DNA of 64,000 bases from AP-15 sp963735445 (GTDB lineage: Bacteria; Pseudomonadota; Alphaproteobacteria; ATCC43930; CGMCC-115725), in assembly GCA_963735445.1 (NCBI GenBank), contig CAVTLC010000054.1:56538-120537 (forward strand), in the 5' to 3' direction. Below the pieces are notes generated by a model that did no database searches, was not told the origin of the DNA, and saw only the letters and a program-made list of their open reading frames with translations. Both the position numbers and the translations under genes were made by a program. Shown here one piece after another: positions 53,304 to 61,516 of this stretch (the stretch's first letter is position 1; the number at the start of each line of letters is the position of its first letter).

Positions 53304-55556
53304 ATGAGGCAGATACGGCGGGTTCAGATATGGGCCGGCCGAGCTGGGCTGCGGCACAAGCTGGCGATCGGTTTGACGGCTGCGGCCCTCGCCTCCGGGG
53401 TCGCGACTTATCTGGCCCTGACCGGAGCGCCGCCTTTTGGCGCCCACCCCAACTCCGTCCTGTGGCTGCTTAATCTTGATCTCGTTCTACTGCTGGCGCT
53501 TGGCGCGCTGATCGCCAAGGGACTGTTGCAGGTTTGGGCCGAGCGTCGGCGCGGCCTTGCCGGTTCGCGCCTGCAAATCCGGCTGGTCGTGCTGTTCAGC
53601 CTGATCGCGGTGACGCCGACAATCATCGTCGCGATTTTCTCCTATCTGTTCTTCAGTTATGGCGTCGAATCCTGGTTCAGCGACAGGGTGCGCACCGCGG
53701 TCTCCAACTCGCTCGCGGTTGCGGAAGCCTATTTGCACGAGCATCAACAAGCGATTCGCGCGGACGCGCTGGCAATGGCCAACGACCTGAACCGAGACGC
53801 CGTCCAGCTTGAGCTCGATCCGACCCGGCTCGAACAAGTTGTTGCGGGACAGGCGGCATTGCGCGGGCTGACCGAAGCCATCGTGTTCGATCGCGCAGGA
53901 CACGTATTAGCGCGGTCGAGCCTCTCTTTTTCTCTCGGTTTCCAACCGGTCCCGGACAGCGCGATGCACGTTGCCGACGCCGGCGACGTTGCGATCATGA
54001 CCAGCGATACCGACGACCGCGTGCGCGCCCTAATTCGTCTCGACCAATACGGACCGGTCTACCTTTACATCGGGCGCTATGTAGAGCCTAAGGTACTGAA
54101 CTATATGGAGGAGACGCAGCGGGCTGTAACGCAATATCAACAGAGTGAAAGCCAGCGGTCGGGCTTTCAGGTTACCTTCGCGCTGATTTTTCTGATGGTG
54201 GCGATGCTGTTCCTGGTCGCCGCGGTCGCCATGGGAATTCATTTTGCGACCCAGCTGGCGGTCCCGATTAGCCAGTTGGCAACGGCAGCGGAGCAGGTGC
54301 GGGCCGGCGATCTTGCGACGCGGGTTCCGGAAGGCGAGCGCGACGACGAACTGGCGTCCTTGAGCCGCGCCTTCAACCGCATGACTGACCAGATCGAGAG
54401 CCAGCAGCGCGAACTGCGCGAAGCCAATCGCCAGCTCGACGAGCGCCGCCGGTTTACCGAAACGGTCTTGACCGGGGTCTCGGCCGGCGTCATCGGGCTC
54501 GACCGCGTCGGCCGCGTATATCTCCCCAATCGCTCTGCCTCGGCCCTGCTTGGGGCCGATCTCGAACACTCGATTGGCGAAGATCTGGCTGAGGTCGCGC
54601 CGGAAATGGCGGGCTTGCTGGATGCCGCCGAACGTCGGCCGGACCGGCTGGCGCAATCGCAAGTCCAGCTTGTGCGCGGCACGAGCACGCGTACCTTGCT
54701 GGTACGGATCGCGGCCGAGCATGATGACGGCGATATCAGCGGCTTTGTCGTCACCTTCGACGACATCACCGAGCTGCTGTCGGCTCAGCGAAAGGCGGCT
54801 TGGGCCGACATCGCGCGCCGCATCGCCCATGAGATCAAGAACCCGCTGACCCCGATCCAACTCGCCGCCGAGCGATTGCGCCGACGTTATTTGAAAGAGA
54901 TTAGCAACGATCGCGAAACCTTCACGATCTGCACCGACACTATCATCCGGCATGTCGGCGACATCGGCAGGATGGTCGATGAATTCTCGGCCTTTGCGCG
55001 GATGCCGGCGCCGATACTAAAACCCGAGAATCTCGTCGAAATCGCACACCGCGCGATGTTTCTTCAGCTTTCGGCACACCGTGACATCATCTTCGAAACG
55101 AGCTTTCCCGATCACGCTGTTTTGCTGAGCTGTGACGCGCGGCTTGTCGGCCAAGCCGTCCTTAACATCGTGAAAAACGCAATCGAGGCAGTCGAGGCGC
55201 GAATTGCCGAGGACAAGAGCCGCGAGCCCGGACGAATCCGGGTCGCAGTGACCGAGAGTCCAGGGCAGGTAGCAATAATTGTTGAAGATAACGGCAAGGG
55301 TCTGCCGAACCAAGGCCGTGAACGGCTAACCGAGCCCTATGTCACGACCCGGACCAAGGGTACCGGCCTCGGTCTCGCAATCGTCAAAAAGATCATGGAA
55401 GATCACGGGGGAGAGCTGATGCTGGAAGATAGCACCACGAAAGGTGCGCGGGTGAGACTCGTCTTTTTGGTCGATCCCCATGCGATGGAGCGCGCTGAGG
55501 ATGAGCGGTCGGGCCGTGGAGCTGAGCGAAGTCGTCCATGGCGCATGATATCTTGA
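53304..55556 (+). CDS. ntrY: NtrY-type membrane sensor histidine kinase
   Basis: Sensor partner of NtrX, 750 residues. Two N-terminal helices and a third near residue 95 precede an extracytoplasmic region to ~290, followed by a helix (ALIFLMVAMLFLVAAVAMGI), HAMP (FATQLAVPISQLATAAEQVR), PAS (~400-500), phospho-His in RRIAHEIKNPLTPIQLAAER, and ATPase boxes NIVKNAIEAVEAR, DNGKGLPNQG and GTGLGLAIVKKI. I use ATG 53304; a TTG two codons earlier is possible. The end overlaps ntrX by 19 bases. Confidence 0.95.
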   Translation: MRQIRRVQIWAGRAGLRHKLAIGLTAAALASGVATYLALTGAPPFGAHPNSVLWLLNLDLVLLLALGALIAKGLLQVWAERRRGLAGSRLQIRLVVLFSLIAVTPTIIVAIFSYLFFSYGVESWFSDRVRTAVSNSLAVAEAYLHEHQQAIRADALAMANDLNRDAVQLELDPTRLEQVVAGQAALRGLTEAIVFDRAGHVLARSSLSFSLGFQPVPDSAMHVADAGDVAIMTSDTDDRVRALIRLDQYGPVYLYIGRYVEPKVLNYMEETQRAVTQYQQSESQRSGFQVTFALIFLMVAMLFLVAAVAMGIHFATQLAVPISQLATAAEQVRAGDLATRVPEGERDDELASLSRAFNRMTDQIESQQRELREANRQLDERRRFTETVLTGVSAGVIGLDRVGRVYLPNRSASALLGADLEHSIGEDLAEVAPEMAGLLDAAERRPDRLAQSQVQLVRGTSTRTLLVRIAAEHDDGDISGFVVTFDDITELLSAQRKAAWADIARRIAHEIKNPLTPIQLAAERLRRRYLKEISNDRETFTICTDTIIRHVGDIGRMVDEFSAFARMPAPILKPENLVEIAHRAMFLQLSAHRDIIFETSFPDHAVLLSCDARLVGQAVLNIVKNAIEAVEARIAEDKSREPGRIRVAVTESPGQVAIIVEDNGKGLPNQGRERLTEPYVTTRTKGTGLGLAIVKKIMEDHGGELMLEDSTTKGARVRLVFLVDPHAMERAEDERSGRGAERSRPWRMIS

Positions 55557-56938
55557 TCGTCGACGACGAAGCCGACATCCGCATGCTGATTGCCGGCGTG
55601 CTCAAGGATGAAGGCTACACCACGCGCGAGGCGGCCGACAGCGCCCAGGCACTGACGGTTATCCATTCGCGGCAGCCGACCCTTGTCATTCTCGACATCT
55701 GGTTGCAAGGCAGCGAACTCGACGGGATTGAAATTCTTCGATTGCTGCACGACGAGATGCCGGAGGTTCCGGTCGTCATGATCAGTGGCCACGGAACAAT
55801 CGAAAGCGCGGTCGAGGCGATCAAGATCGGCGCCTATGATTTCATCGAAAAGCCTTTCAAATCGGATCGCCTGCTTCTCGTCATCGAACGGGCCATCGAA
55901 GCCGCCCATTTGCGGCTGGAAAACGAGGAGCTTAGGCTTCGGGCTGGTGGCGATATCGATCTTGTCGGGGTTTCACCGGCGGCTCAGCAGTTACGGCACC
56001 AAATCGATAAGGCCGCCCCGACCGGAAGCAGGGTGCTAATCACCGGACCACCCGGCGCCGGAAAGGAGGTGGTGGGGCGGCTCCTCCACCTGCGCTCGCG
56101 CCGAGCCAAAGGCCCCTTTGTTCCGGTCAACTGCGCGACCATGCGGCCCGAACGGCTCGAGATCGAGCTGTTTGGCAGCGAATACGCGATCGACGGCGCG
56201 CCGCGCAAAATTGGCACCTTCGAGCGCGCTCATGGCGGCACCTTGTTTCTCGATGAGGTCGCGGACATGCCGCCCGAAACCCAGGGTAAGATCGTGCGCG
56301 CCCTGCAAGAGCAGACCTTTGAGCGGATCGGCGGGTCGAGCCGCGTCGAGGTTGACGTCCGTGTCGTGGCCTCGACAAACCGCGACCTTGCCGGAGAAAT
56401 CAGCGCGGGTCGTTTTCGCGAAGATTTGTTTTACCGGCTCAACGTCGTACCGATCAGGGTTCCGCCGTTGCGTGAACGCCGGGAAGACATCCCTTTGATG
56501 GCGCGCCACTTTATGATGCGCTCGTCCGACGCGGCGCGACTCGTCCCGCGCGAGTTCGGCGAAGACGCGATGGCCGCCCTACAGGCCTATTCCTGGCCCG
56601 GCAACGTACGCCAGCTCCGTAACGTCATCGATTGGCTCTTGATCATGGCGCCTGGCGAAAGCCGAGAGCCGATCCGTGCTGATATGCTGCCGAACGAGAT
56701 CACCTCGATCGCGCCGACCGTCGTGAAATGGGAAAAGGGAAGCGAGATAATGACGTTGCCGTTGCGCGACGCGCGCGAAGTCTTCGAGCGAGAATACCTT
56801 TTGGCGCAGGTTACGCGCTTTGGCGGGAATATATCGCGCACGGCAGCCTTCGTCGGCATGGAGCGCTCCGCCCTGCATCGCAAACTCAAATCTCTCAGCG
56901 TTTTCGGCACCGATCGTCCGCTGAAAATCGGGGTGTAA
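55538..56938 (+). CDS. ntrX: NtrX response regulator
   Basis: NtrC-family regulator paired with NtrY, linked in alphaproteobacteria to nitrogen, redox and envelope control. Receiver phospho-Asp in TLVILDIWLQGSELDG near residue 53. AAA+ Walker A GPPGAGKE near 173 and Walker B GGTLFLDEVADMP. The GAFTGA loop is absent (the position reads EYAIDGAPRKIGTFERAHGG), as is usual for NtrX, so it is unlikely to drive sigma-54 polymerase the classical way. C-terminal Fis-type helix RTAAFVGMERSALHRKLKSL. Length 466. Confidence 0.95.
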   Translation: MAHDILIVDDEADIRMLIAGVLKDEGYTTREAADSAQALTVIHSRQPTLVILDIWLQGSELDGIEILRLLHDEMPEVPVVMISGHGTIESAVEAIKIGAYDFIEKPFKSDRLLLVIERAIEAAHLRLENEELRLRAGGDIDLVGVSPAAQQLRHQIDKAAPTGSRVLITGPPGAGKEVVGRLLHLRSRRAKGPFVPVNCATMRPERLEIELFGSEYAIDGAPRKIGTFERAHGGTLFLDEVADMPPETQGKIVRALQEQTFERIGGSSRVEVDVRVVASTNRDLAGEISAGRFREDLFYRLNVVPIRVPPLRERREDIPLMARHFMMRSSDAARLVPREFGEDAMAALQAYSWPGNVRQLRNVIDWLLIMAPGESREPIRADMLPNEITSIAPTVVKWEKGSEIMTLPLRDAREVFEREYLLAQVTRFGGNISRTAAFVGMERSALHRKLKSLSVFGTDRPLKIGV

Positions 56939-56944
56939 GCGCCG

Positions 56945-57682
56945 ATGTCGGTTTCTCGCAAACGGCGCGCCCGAGAAGGCTGGCGCATTTCACGCCTGCT
57001 CCGCGAGCGGGTCGGAATGAGCGCGGCCCGCTTTCTCCCTGCCCGTCCCCGCGCCATCCTGTTCGACTGGGACAACACGCTCGTGGACACGTGGATGACG
57101 ATCCATGAGGCGCTGAACCATGTCATGGTAGCAATGGACAAGCCGCCATGGTCTCTCGCCGAGACTCGTGCGCGAGTGCGGCTGAGTTTGCGCGAAAGCT
57201 TTCCGCTGCATTTTGGCGACCGTTGGGAGGAGGCGAGGGGGATCTATCTCGAGCGGTTTAGCGCCATCCATCTCGAGCGGCTGACCCCCTTGCCGGGCTG
57301 TGCCGAGATGTTGCAAGGGCTAGCCGCCCAAGGGATTTTTCTCGGCGTGGTCAGCAACAAGACCGGGGCGTTGCTGCGGCGCGAGGCCGACCAGCTTGCC
57401 TGGGCCCGATACTTTGGCCGGCTTGTTGGCGCGGGCGACGCCGTCGCCGATAAGCCCGATCCCGCGCCCGTTCGGTTGGCGCTCGAACCGTGCGGCGTGG
57501 AGGCCGGGGCGGAGGTCTGGTTCGTCGGCGATACCGGCGTCGACATCGAATGCGCCGGCAATGCCGGCTGCGTTTCGGTGCTGCTGGGAGACGATCTCGC
57601 CGCGGAGGAGATGTTGCGCTATACGCCGCACCTGACCTTTGCCGATCCGGCAGCACTGCTGCGCTTTGTGCAGGGCTTGTGA
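56945..57682 (+). CDS. HAD-family hydrolase (phosphoglycolate phosphatase-like)
   Basis: Haloacid-dehalogenase phosphatase, 245 residues. Nucleophile motif AILFDWDNTLVDTW near residue 37, motif II VVSNKTG near 137, motif III Lys in VADKPDPAPVRLAL near 172 and motif IV WFVGDTGVDIECAGNAG near 195. A cap domain lies between motifs I and II (Gph/PGP-like). It begins 6 bases after ntrX; in many relatives trkA occupies this place. The true start may be the internal ATG at 57017, as the first ~24 residues are Arg-rich. Confidence 0.87.
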   Translation: MSVSRKRRAREGWRISRLLRERVGMSAARFLPARPRAILFDWDNTLVDTWMTIHEALNHVMVAMDKPPWSLAETRARVRLSLRESFPLHFGDRWEEARGIYLERFSAIHLERLTPLPGCAEMLQGLAAQGIFLGVVSNKTGALLRREADQLAWARYFGRLVGAGDAVADKPDPAPVRLALEPCGVEAGAEVWFVGDTGVDIECAGNAGCVSVLLGDDLAAEEMLRYTPHLTFADPAALLRFVQGL

Positions 57683-57794
57683 TTTATTTTGGCGAGCCCA
57701 TCTCGGTTTCGGCAGCTAGCGGTGCAGGGCGCCGGCTGTCGACAGGGCGGGAGCCATTCCGGCCTCGCTCCAAAAAGGGAAATGGGGGATACCC

Positions 57795-58040
57795 ATGTCT
57801 GTGGAGAAGTCACAAAACGTTCAAGATGTGTTCTTGAACCATGTCCGGAAAAATAAGACTCCGGTAACAGTTTTTCTGGTGAATGGCGTCAAACTGCAGG
57901 GGATTATCACCTGGTTCGACAACTTTTGTGTGCTGCTGCGGCGCGATGCGCATTCGCAGCTTGTCTATAAGCACGCAATATCGACGGTGATGCCGGCGCA
58001 GCCGATCCAGCTTTTCGAGAGAGAGGGCGAGGAACTCTGA
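57795..58040 (+). CDS. hfq: RNA chaperone Hfq
   Basis: Hexameric Sm-like RNA chaperone, 81 residues. Sm1 motif VTVFLVNGVKLQGIITWFDNF and Sm2 motif QLVYKHAISTVMPAQP. N-terminal QNVQDVFLNHVRKNKTPV matches proximal-face residues of alphaproteobacterial Hfq. The stop codon (58038-58040) shares its last base with the proposed hflX start. Upstream gap 57683-57794 should hold its promoter. Confidence 0.96.
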   Translation: MSVEKSQNVQDVFLNHVRKNKTPVTVFLVNGVKLQGIITWFDNFCVLLRRDAHSQLVYKHAISTVMPAQPIQLFEREGEEL

Positions 58041-59374
58041 TTATCAACGAAGAAAAGAATAAACTCCCGAAACCTAACGGCGCGTCGACGGGTCGCGCTC
58101 TGGTCTTACACCCGGCGGCGAAAACACCGCCTATTAATACCAATGGCGACGCATACCGTTCGCTTGAAGCGCGGCTTGAAGAATCGATAGGGCTGGCGCG
58201 TGCGATTCACCTCGATGTCGTACGCGGCGAGATCGCAAAAATCTCACGGCCGCGACCGGCAACCTTGTTTGGCGGCGGCACGGTCGAACACGTTGCCGAA
58301 TGGATCAAGGACGACGCGATCGGTCTTGTTGTCATCGACGGCGCGTTGTCGCCGGTGCAGCAGCGCAATCTGGAAAGAAGTTGGCAGGCGAAGGTCATCG
58401 ACCGAACCGGCCTGATCCTCGAGATTTTTGGCGAGCGGGCCCGCACCCACGAGGGACGCCTCCAGGTCGAATTGGCGGCGCTATCTTATCAACGTTCGCG
58501 CTTGGTGCGATCGTGGACCCACCTTGAGCGCCAGCGCGGCGGTTTCGGTTTTCTGGGCGGCCCAGGTGAAAGCCAGCTGGAAATCGATCGGCGGCTGATT
58601 GGCGAGCGCATTGCACGCTTGCGCCGGGAGCTCGATGGCATCAAACGGACCCGTGCCTTGCATCGCGAGGCGCGCCGCCGCGTCCCGTATCCGGTGGTGG
58701 CATTGGTCGGCTATACCAATGCCGGCAAATCGACGCTGTTCAACCGCCTGACCCAGGCGGACGTCATGGCCGACAATATGCTGTTCGCGACATTGGATCC
58801 GACGATGCGGCGGCTCGATTTGCCGTCCGGCCGCACGGTGATCCTGTCCGACACGGTCGGATTTATCTCGGAACTGCCGACCCATCTTGTCGCCGCATTC
58901 CGCGCCACGCTGGAAGAGGTGACCGAGGCCGACCTCGTGATCCATGTCCGCGATGCGTCTCACCCCGACAGCGAAGCGCAGCGCAAAGATGTTTTGTCGG
59001 TGCTCTCCGACCTCGGGCTCGACGAGGCCGCCGAAGACGGCATGATCGAAGCACTGAACAAGATTGACCTCCTCGACCCGGCAGCGCGAGTGACCCTAGA
59101 GAACCAGACTGCTCGCAATCCGGACTGCGTCGCGCTCTCGGCGGCGACCGGAGAGGGGCTCGATCGATTGCTCGAAGTGATCGACGGGCATCTTAATTCC
59201 GGGGTCCGGCCGGTGCGCCTCGACATCCCATTGAGCGATGGCGAGACCCTCGCCTGGGTCTATCGCCACGGCGAGGTGCTCGGGCGGCGCGACGACAACG
59301 ACGCTGCCCATTTGTCGGTCCGCCTATCCGATGCGGATATTGGCCGCCTGCGCCATCATCAGCGGGTGCATTGA
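58040..59374 (+). CDS. hflX: GTPase HflX with a non-standard start
   Basis: Ribosome-associated GTPase, rescuing or splitting stalled ribosomes, ~444 residues. N-domain with RALVLHPAAK and LDVVRGEIAKISRPRPATLF, glycine-rich GGFGFLGGPGESQLEIDRR linker, G1 VGYTNAGKSTLFN, G3 DTVGFI and G4 NKID. The reading frame is open back into hfq, but there is no ATG, GTG or TTG before 58265, which lies well inside the conserved N-domain. The best starts are ATT at 58040 (7 bases after GAGG, overlapping the hfq stop as TGATT) or CTG at 58037. An ATT start would be weak and coupled to hfq. Confidence 0.9.
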   Translation: MINEEKNKLPKPNGASTGRALVLHPAAKTPPINTNGDAYRSLEARLEESIGLARAIHLDVVRGEIAKISRPRPATLFGGGTVEHVAEWIKDDAIGLVVIDGALSPVQQRNLERSWQAKVIDRTGLILEIFGERARTHEGRLQVELAALSYQRSRLVRSWTHLERQRGGFGFLGGPGESQLEIDRRLIGERIARLRRELDGIKRTRALHREARRRVPYPVVALVGYTNAGKSTLFNRLTQADVMADNMLFATLDPTMRRLDLPSGRTVILSDTVGFISELPTHLVAAFRATLEEVTEADLVIHVRDASHPDSEAQRKDVLSVLSDLGLDEAAEDGMIEALNKIDLLDPAARVTLENQTARNPDCVALSAATGEGLDRLLEVIDGHLNSGVRPVRLDIPLSDGETLAWVYRHGEVLGRRDDNDAAHLSVRLSDADIGRLRHHQRVH

Positions 59375-59431
59375 CCCTGCAACTCCTGTTAGAGTACGGC
59401 TTGTTGTTGTGCGCGTAACAGGGGGATAACA

Positions 59432-59842
59432 ATGAGATTTGGAGGCTTGCCGCTTGCCGCTGTATTAATGGCGGCGAGCGCTGCGGCGGCATCGGCCACG
59501 GTGTCAGAATCTCAGTTTCCGCCACACACGGTCGCCGACCTAATTGCTATCTGCGCACCGGTCAAAGACGATCCGCTGATGACCGCGGCGGTGAACTTCT
59601 GTCACGGATACGTCGAGGGTGCCGTTGACGTCGAAGAGGCGCATGAGATGCAGCGCGGCGGGCGCAAGCTGTTCTGCCTGCCGACGCCGAGACCGCCGCG
59701 GGGCTCAGAGATCGCTGCCTTTACTGCCTGGGCGAATGAGCGGCCAGCGCGCCTTGAGATGCCCGCGATAGACGGTATGTTTATTTATCTCGCCGGTAAA
59801 TATCCTTGCCCCGTGATGCCGCCGGGGAGCCACAGATCATGA
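59432..59842 (+). CDS. Rap1a/Tai-like exported protein
   Basis: Small exported protein, 136 residues. Signal peptide at 1-23 (LPLAAVLMAASAAAASA). The mature part has two or more conserved cysteines (IAICAPVK, VNFCHGYVEGA, LFCLPTPR, KYPCPVMP) in the pattern of Rap1a/Tai immunity proteins, which protect against secreted effectors. No toxin gene is nearby, so an immunity role is not established. It starts 57 bases after hflX and overlaps the next small gene by 4 bases. Both sit between hflX and a duplicated hflX tail. Confidence 0.75.
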   Translation: MRFGGLPLAAVLMAASAAAASATVSESQFPPHTVADLIAICAPVKDDPLMTAAVNFCHGYVEGAVDVEEAHEMQRGGRKLFCLPTPRPPRGSEIAAFTAWANERPARLEMPAIDGMFIYLAGKYPCPVMPPGSHRS

Positions 59843-60066
59843 TGAAACGGTTGATCTTGGTAGCCGCGATGGCGTCGGTACCATTGGCTGCCTGTTCCGA
59901 TATGACCCCAGGCCAGCAGCGGGCGCTGTCGGGCACCGCCATTGGCGCCGGAGGTGGTGCTATCATTGGCGCGATTGCCGGTAATGCCGGTCTTGGTGCT
60001 GGCATTGGAGCCGCTGCGGGTCTCGCCGGAGGCTTGATCTACAATCAGGCCAAGGGCGGAAGCTAG
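59839..60066 (+). CDS. small glycine-zipper lipoprotein
   Basis: 75-residue lipoprotein: signal MMKRLILVAAMASVPLAAC with lipobox LAAC at residues ~16-19, then a glycine-zipper segment (GTAIGAGGGAIIGAIAGNAG and on), which favours membrane insertion or oligomerisation. It starts within the end of the Rap1a-like gene (4-base overlap, ATGA), so the two are translationally coupled. Function unknown. The stop is immediately followed by the hflX tail remnant. Confidence 0.85.
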   Translation: MMKRLILVAAMASVPLAACSDMTPGQQRALSGTAIGAGGGAIIGAIAGNAGLGAGIGAAAGLAGGLIYNQAKGGS

Positions 60067-60164
60067 CCGCTCAGACCGCGCGACGAAGAGGATGCTGCCC
60101 GGCTATCAGCCGGTTGTCTGACGCCGATATAGCCGGCCTGCATGATGATCGGCGGGTGCATTGA
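60067..60164 (+). pseudogene. duplicated, decayed 3' end of hflX
   Basis: Read in sense with hflX, this 98-base stretch encodes RDEEDAARLSA, then after a one-base loss RLSDADIAGLHDDRRVH and a stop. The hflX end reads RDDNDAAHLSV RLSDADIGRLRHHQRVH. DNA identity over the last 39 bases is 31 of 39, and GCGGGTGCATTGA is identical in both copies (59362-59374 and 60152-60164). It marks an insertion or recombination event that brought in the two small genes between the copies. Confidence 0.85.
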
Positions 60165-60175
60165 ACTTAACAGTC

Positions 60176-61492
60176 TCACGCCTGCATCATGTGGGTGTGG
60201 CCGTCCTGCCGGTCCAAGGTGAAGCCGAGCGATTCCCAGAAGGGCGCGCTGCCGACCCCGGCATTGACGATGATTGAGCGGCCGGTAATCTCCTTGCGGC
60301 CCAGGAGAGAGAGCGCGAGCTGACGCGCTATCCCGCGACGGCGAAACGCCTTGGCGACATAGAAGCGCCGCATGCGGAAGGCGCCGGGAATGACAGGATC
60401 CCAGGTGATCCCGCCGATACCGACTAAAGGGTCGCCGAAATAAGCGGCGAACAGAGCTTCGCCGTCTCGTGCGAAACGGGTCTCTCGAGCCTCCCATTCG
60501 GTCGCGAGCCGATCCAGCATCTTATACGCTTCGGCTCTCGCCTCGTTTCGTAACCCCTCGAATCCGGCGGGCAGCGTCTCTTCGACCCGCTCAAGCCTTA
60601 GGACTCGGCTGTCGCTTATTCCTCCCGATCGGCGTGGCTCAGAAAACGACGGGATCTGATCGGCCGAAGTCGAGGAGATTGGGTCACCCTTCGCTTCGCC
60701 GCTTTTCGCTTCGCGCCACAGCGCATCGAGGGCGTCGAGATCGGGGCCGATGCCGCGCTCGGCGGCGAGCACCTCGACCCGGCGAAAGCGGCGCTCGAAT
60801 TTTTCGGTGGCGCGACGCAAGGCCGCTTCTGGGTCGATGTCGAGTTTGCGTGCGAGATTGGCTGCGGCAAACAGGATGTCGCCCATCTCATCCTCGATCC
60901 TGTCTTTATTGTGATCGGCCCCGGCTTCCACAGCAAGTTCCGCTTCCAACTCGCCGATCTCCTCGGAGAGTTTGGCGATGACTGGTCGGGCTTCCGGCCA
61001 GTCAAACCCGATCCGCGCCGCACGCTTCTGGATCTTGTCGGCACGCAGCAGAGCGGGAAGAGCAAGGGCAACTCCGTCGAGGACGCTTTCCCGGGCTCCC
61101 GCCGCCACAGCTTTTGCCGTGCGCTCTTTTGCCTTGTGCTCCTCCCAGGCCAGGCTCTGCGCCGCGGCGTTTGCGATCTCGGCATCGCCAAAGACATGCG
61201 GGTGGCGGCGCACCATCTTATCGCTAATCGCGGTTGCGACATCGGCGAAGTCAAAAAGGCCGGCCTCCTGCGCCATTTGCGCGTGGAAAACCACCTGAAA
61301 CAGCAGATCGCCGAGTTCGTCCTTTAGCGCGGCGACGTCACTACGCGCGATCGCATCTGCGACCTCGTAGGCCTCCTCGATGGTGTAGGGTGCGATTGTT
61401 GCGAAGTCCTGTTGGCGATCCCACGGACAGCCCCGTTCGGGATCGCGCAGCCGCGCCATGATGGCCAGCAATCGGTCGAGGGCATCGGTCAT
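60176..61492 (-). CDS. mazG: MazG nucleotide pyrophosphohydrolase fused to a GNAT domain
   Basis: 438 residues. The first ~265 are a complete MazG, with both all-alpha halves and their E-x2-E...E-x2-D metal motifs (EEAYEVADAI...KDELGDLL; EEIGELEAEL...EDEMGDILF). After a Ser/Pro linker, residues ~295-438 form a GNAT acetyltransferase (FYVAKAFRRRGIARQLALSL is the CoA loop, ending APFWESLGFTLDRQDG). MazG normally ends at about LDALWREAK, so this is a fusion or a read-through of two formerly separate genes. Expected role: hydrolysing non-canonical or excess NTPs, including control of ppGpp pools. Convergent with hflX. Confidence 0.87.
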   Translation of the reverse strand: MTDALDRLLAIMARLRDPERGCPWDRQQDFATIAPYTIEEAYEVADAIARSDVAALKDELGDLLFQVVFHAQMAQEAGLFDFADVATAISDKMVRRHPHVFGDAEIANAAAQSLAWEEHKAKERTAKAVAAGARESVLDGVALALPALLRADKIQKRAARIGFDWPEARPVIAKLSEEIGELEAELAVEAGADHNKDRIEDEMGDILFAAANLARKLDIDPEAALRRATEKFERRFRRVEVLAAERGIGPDLDALDALWREAKSGEAKGDPISSTSADQIPSFSEPRRSGGISDSRVLRLERVEETLPAGFEGLRNEARAEAYKMLDRLATEWEARETRFARDGEALFAAYFGDPLVGIGGITWDPVIPGAFRMRRFYVAKAFRRRGIARQLALSLLGRKEITGRSIIVNAGVGSAPFWESLGFTLDRQDGHTHMMQA

Positions 61493-61516
61493 TCGTGGTC
61501 TCTTTTCGGCTTGCTT

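Noticed and set aside
55538..56938. Missing GAFTGA loop in NtrX as a defect
   Set aside because: Its absence is normal for alphaproteobacterial NtrX.
59432..60066. Complete toxin-immunity module next to hflX
   Set aside because: Rap1a-like pattern suggests immunity, but there is no effector gene; the neighbour is a structural glycine-zipper lipoprotein.
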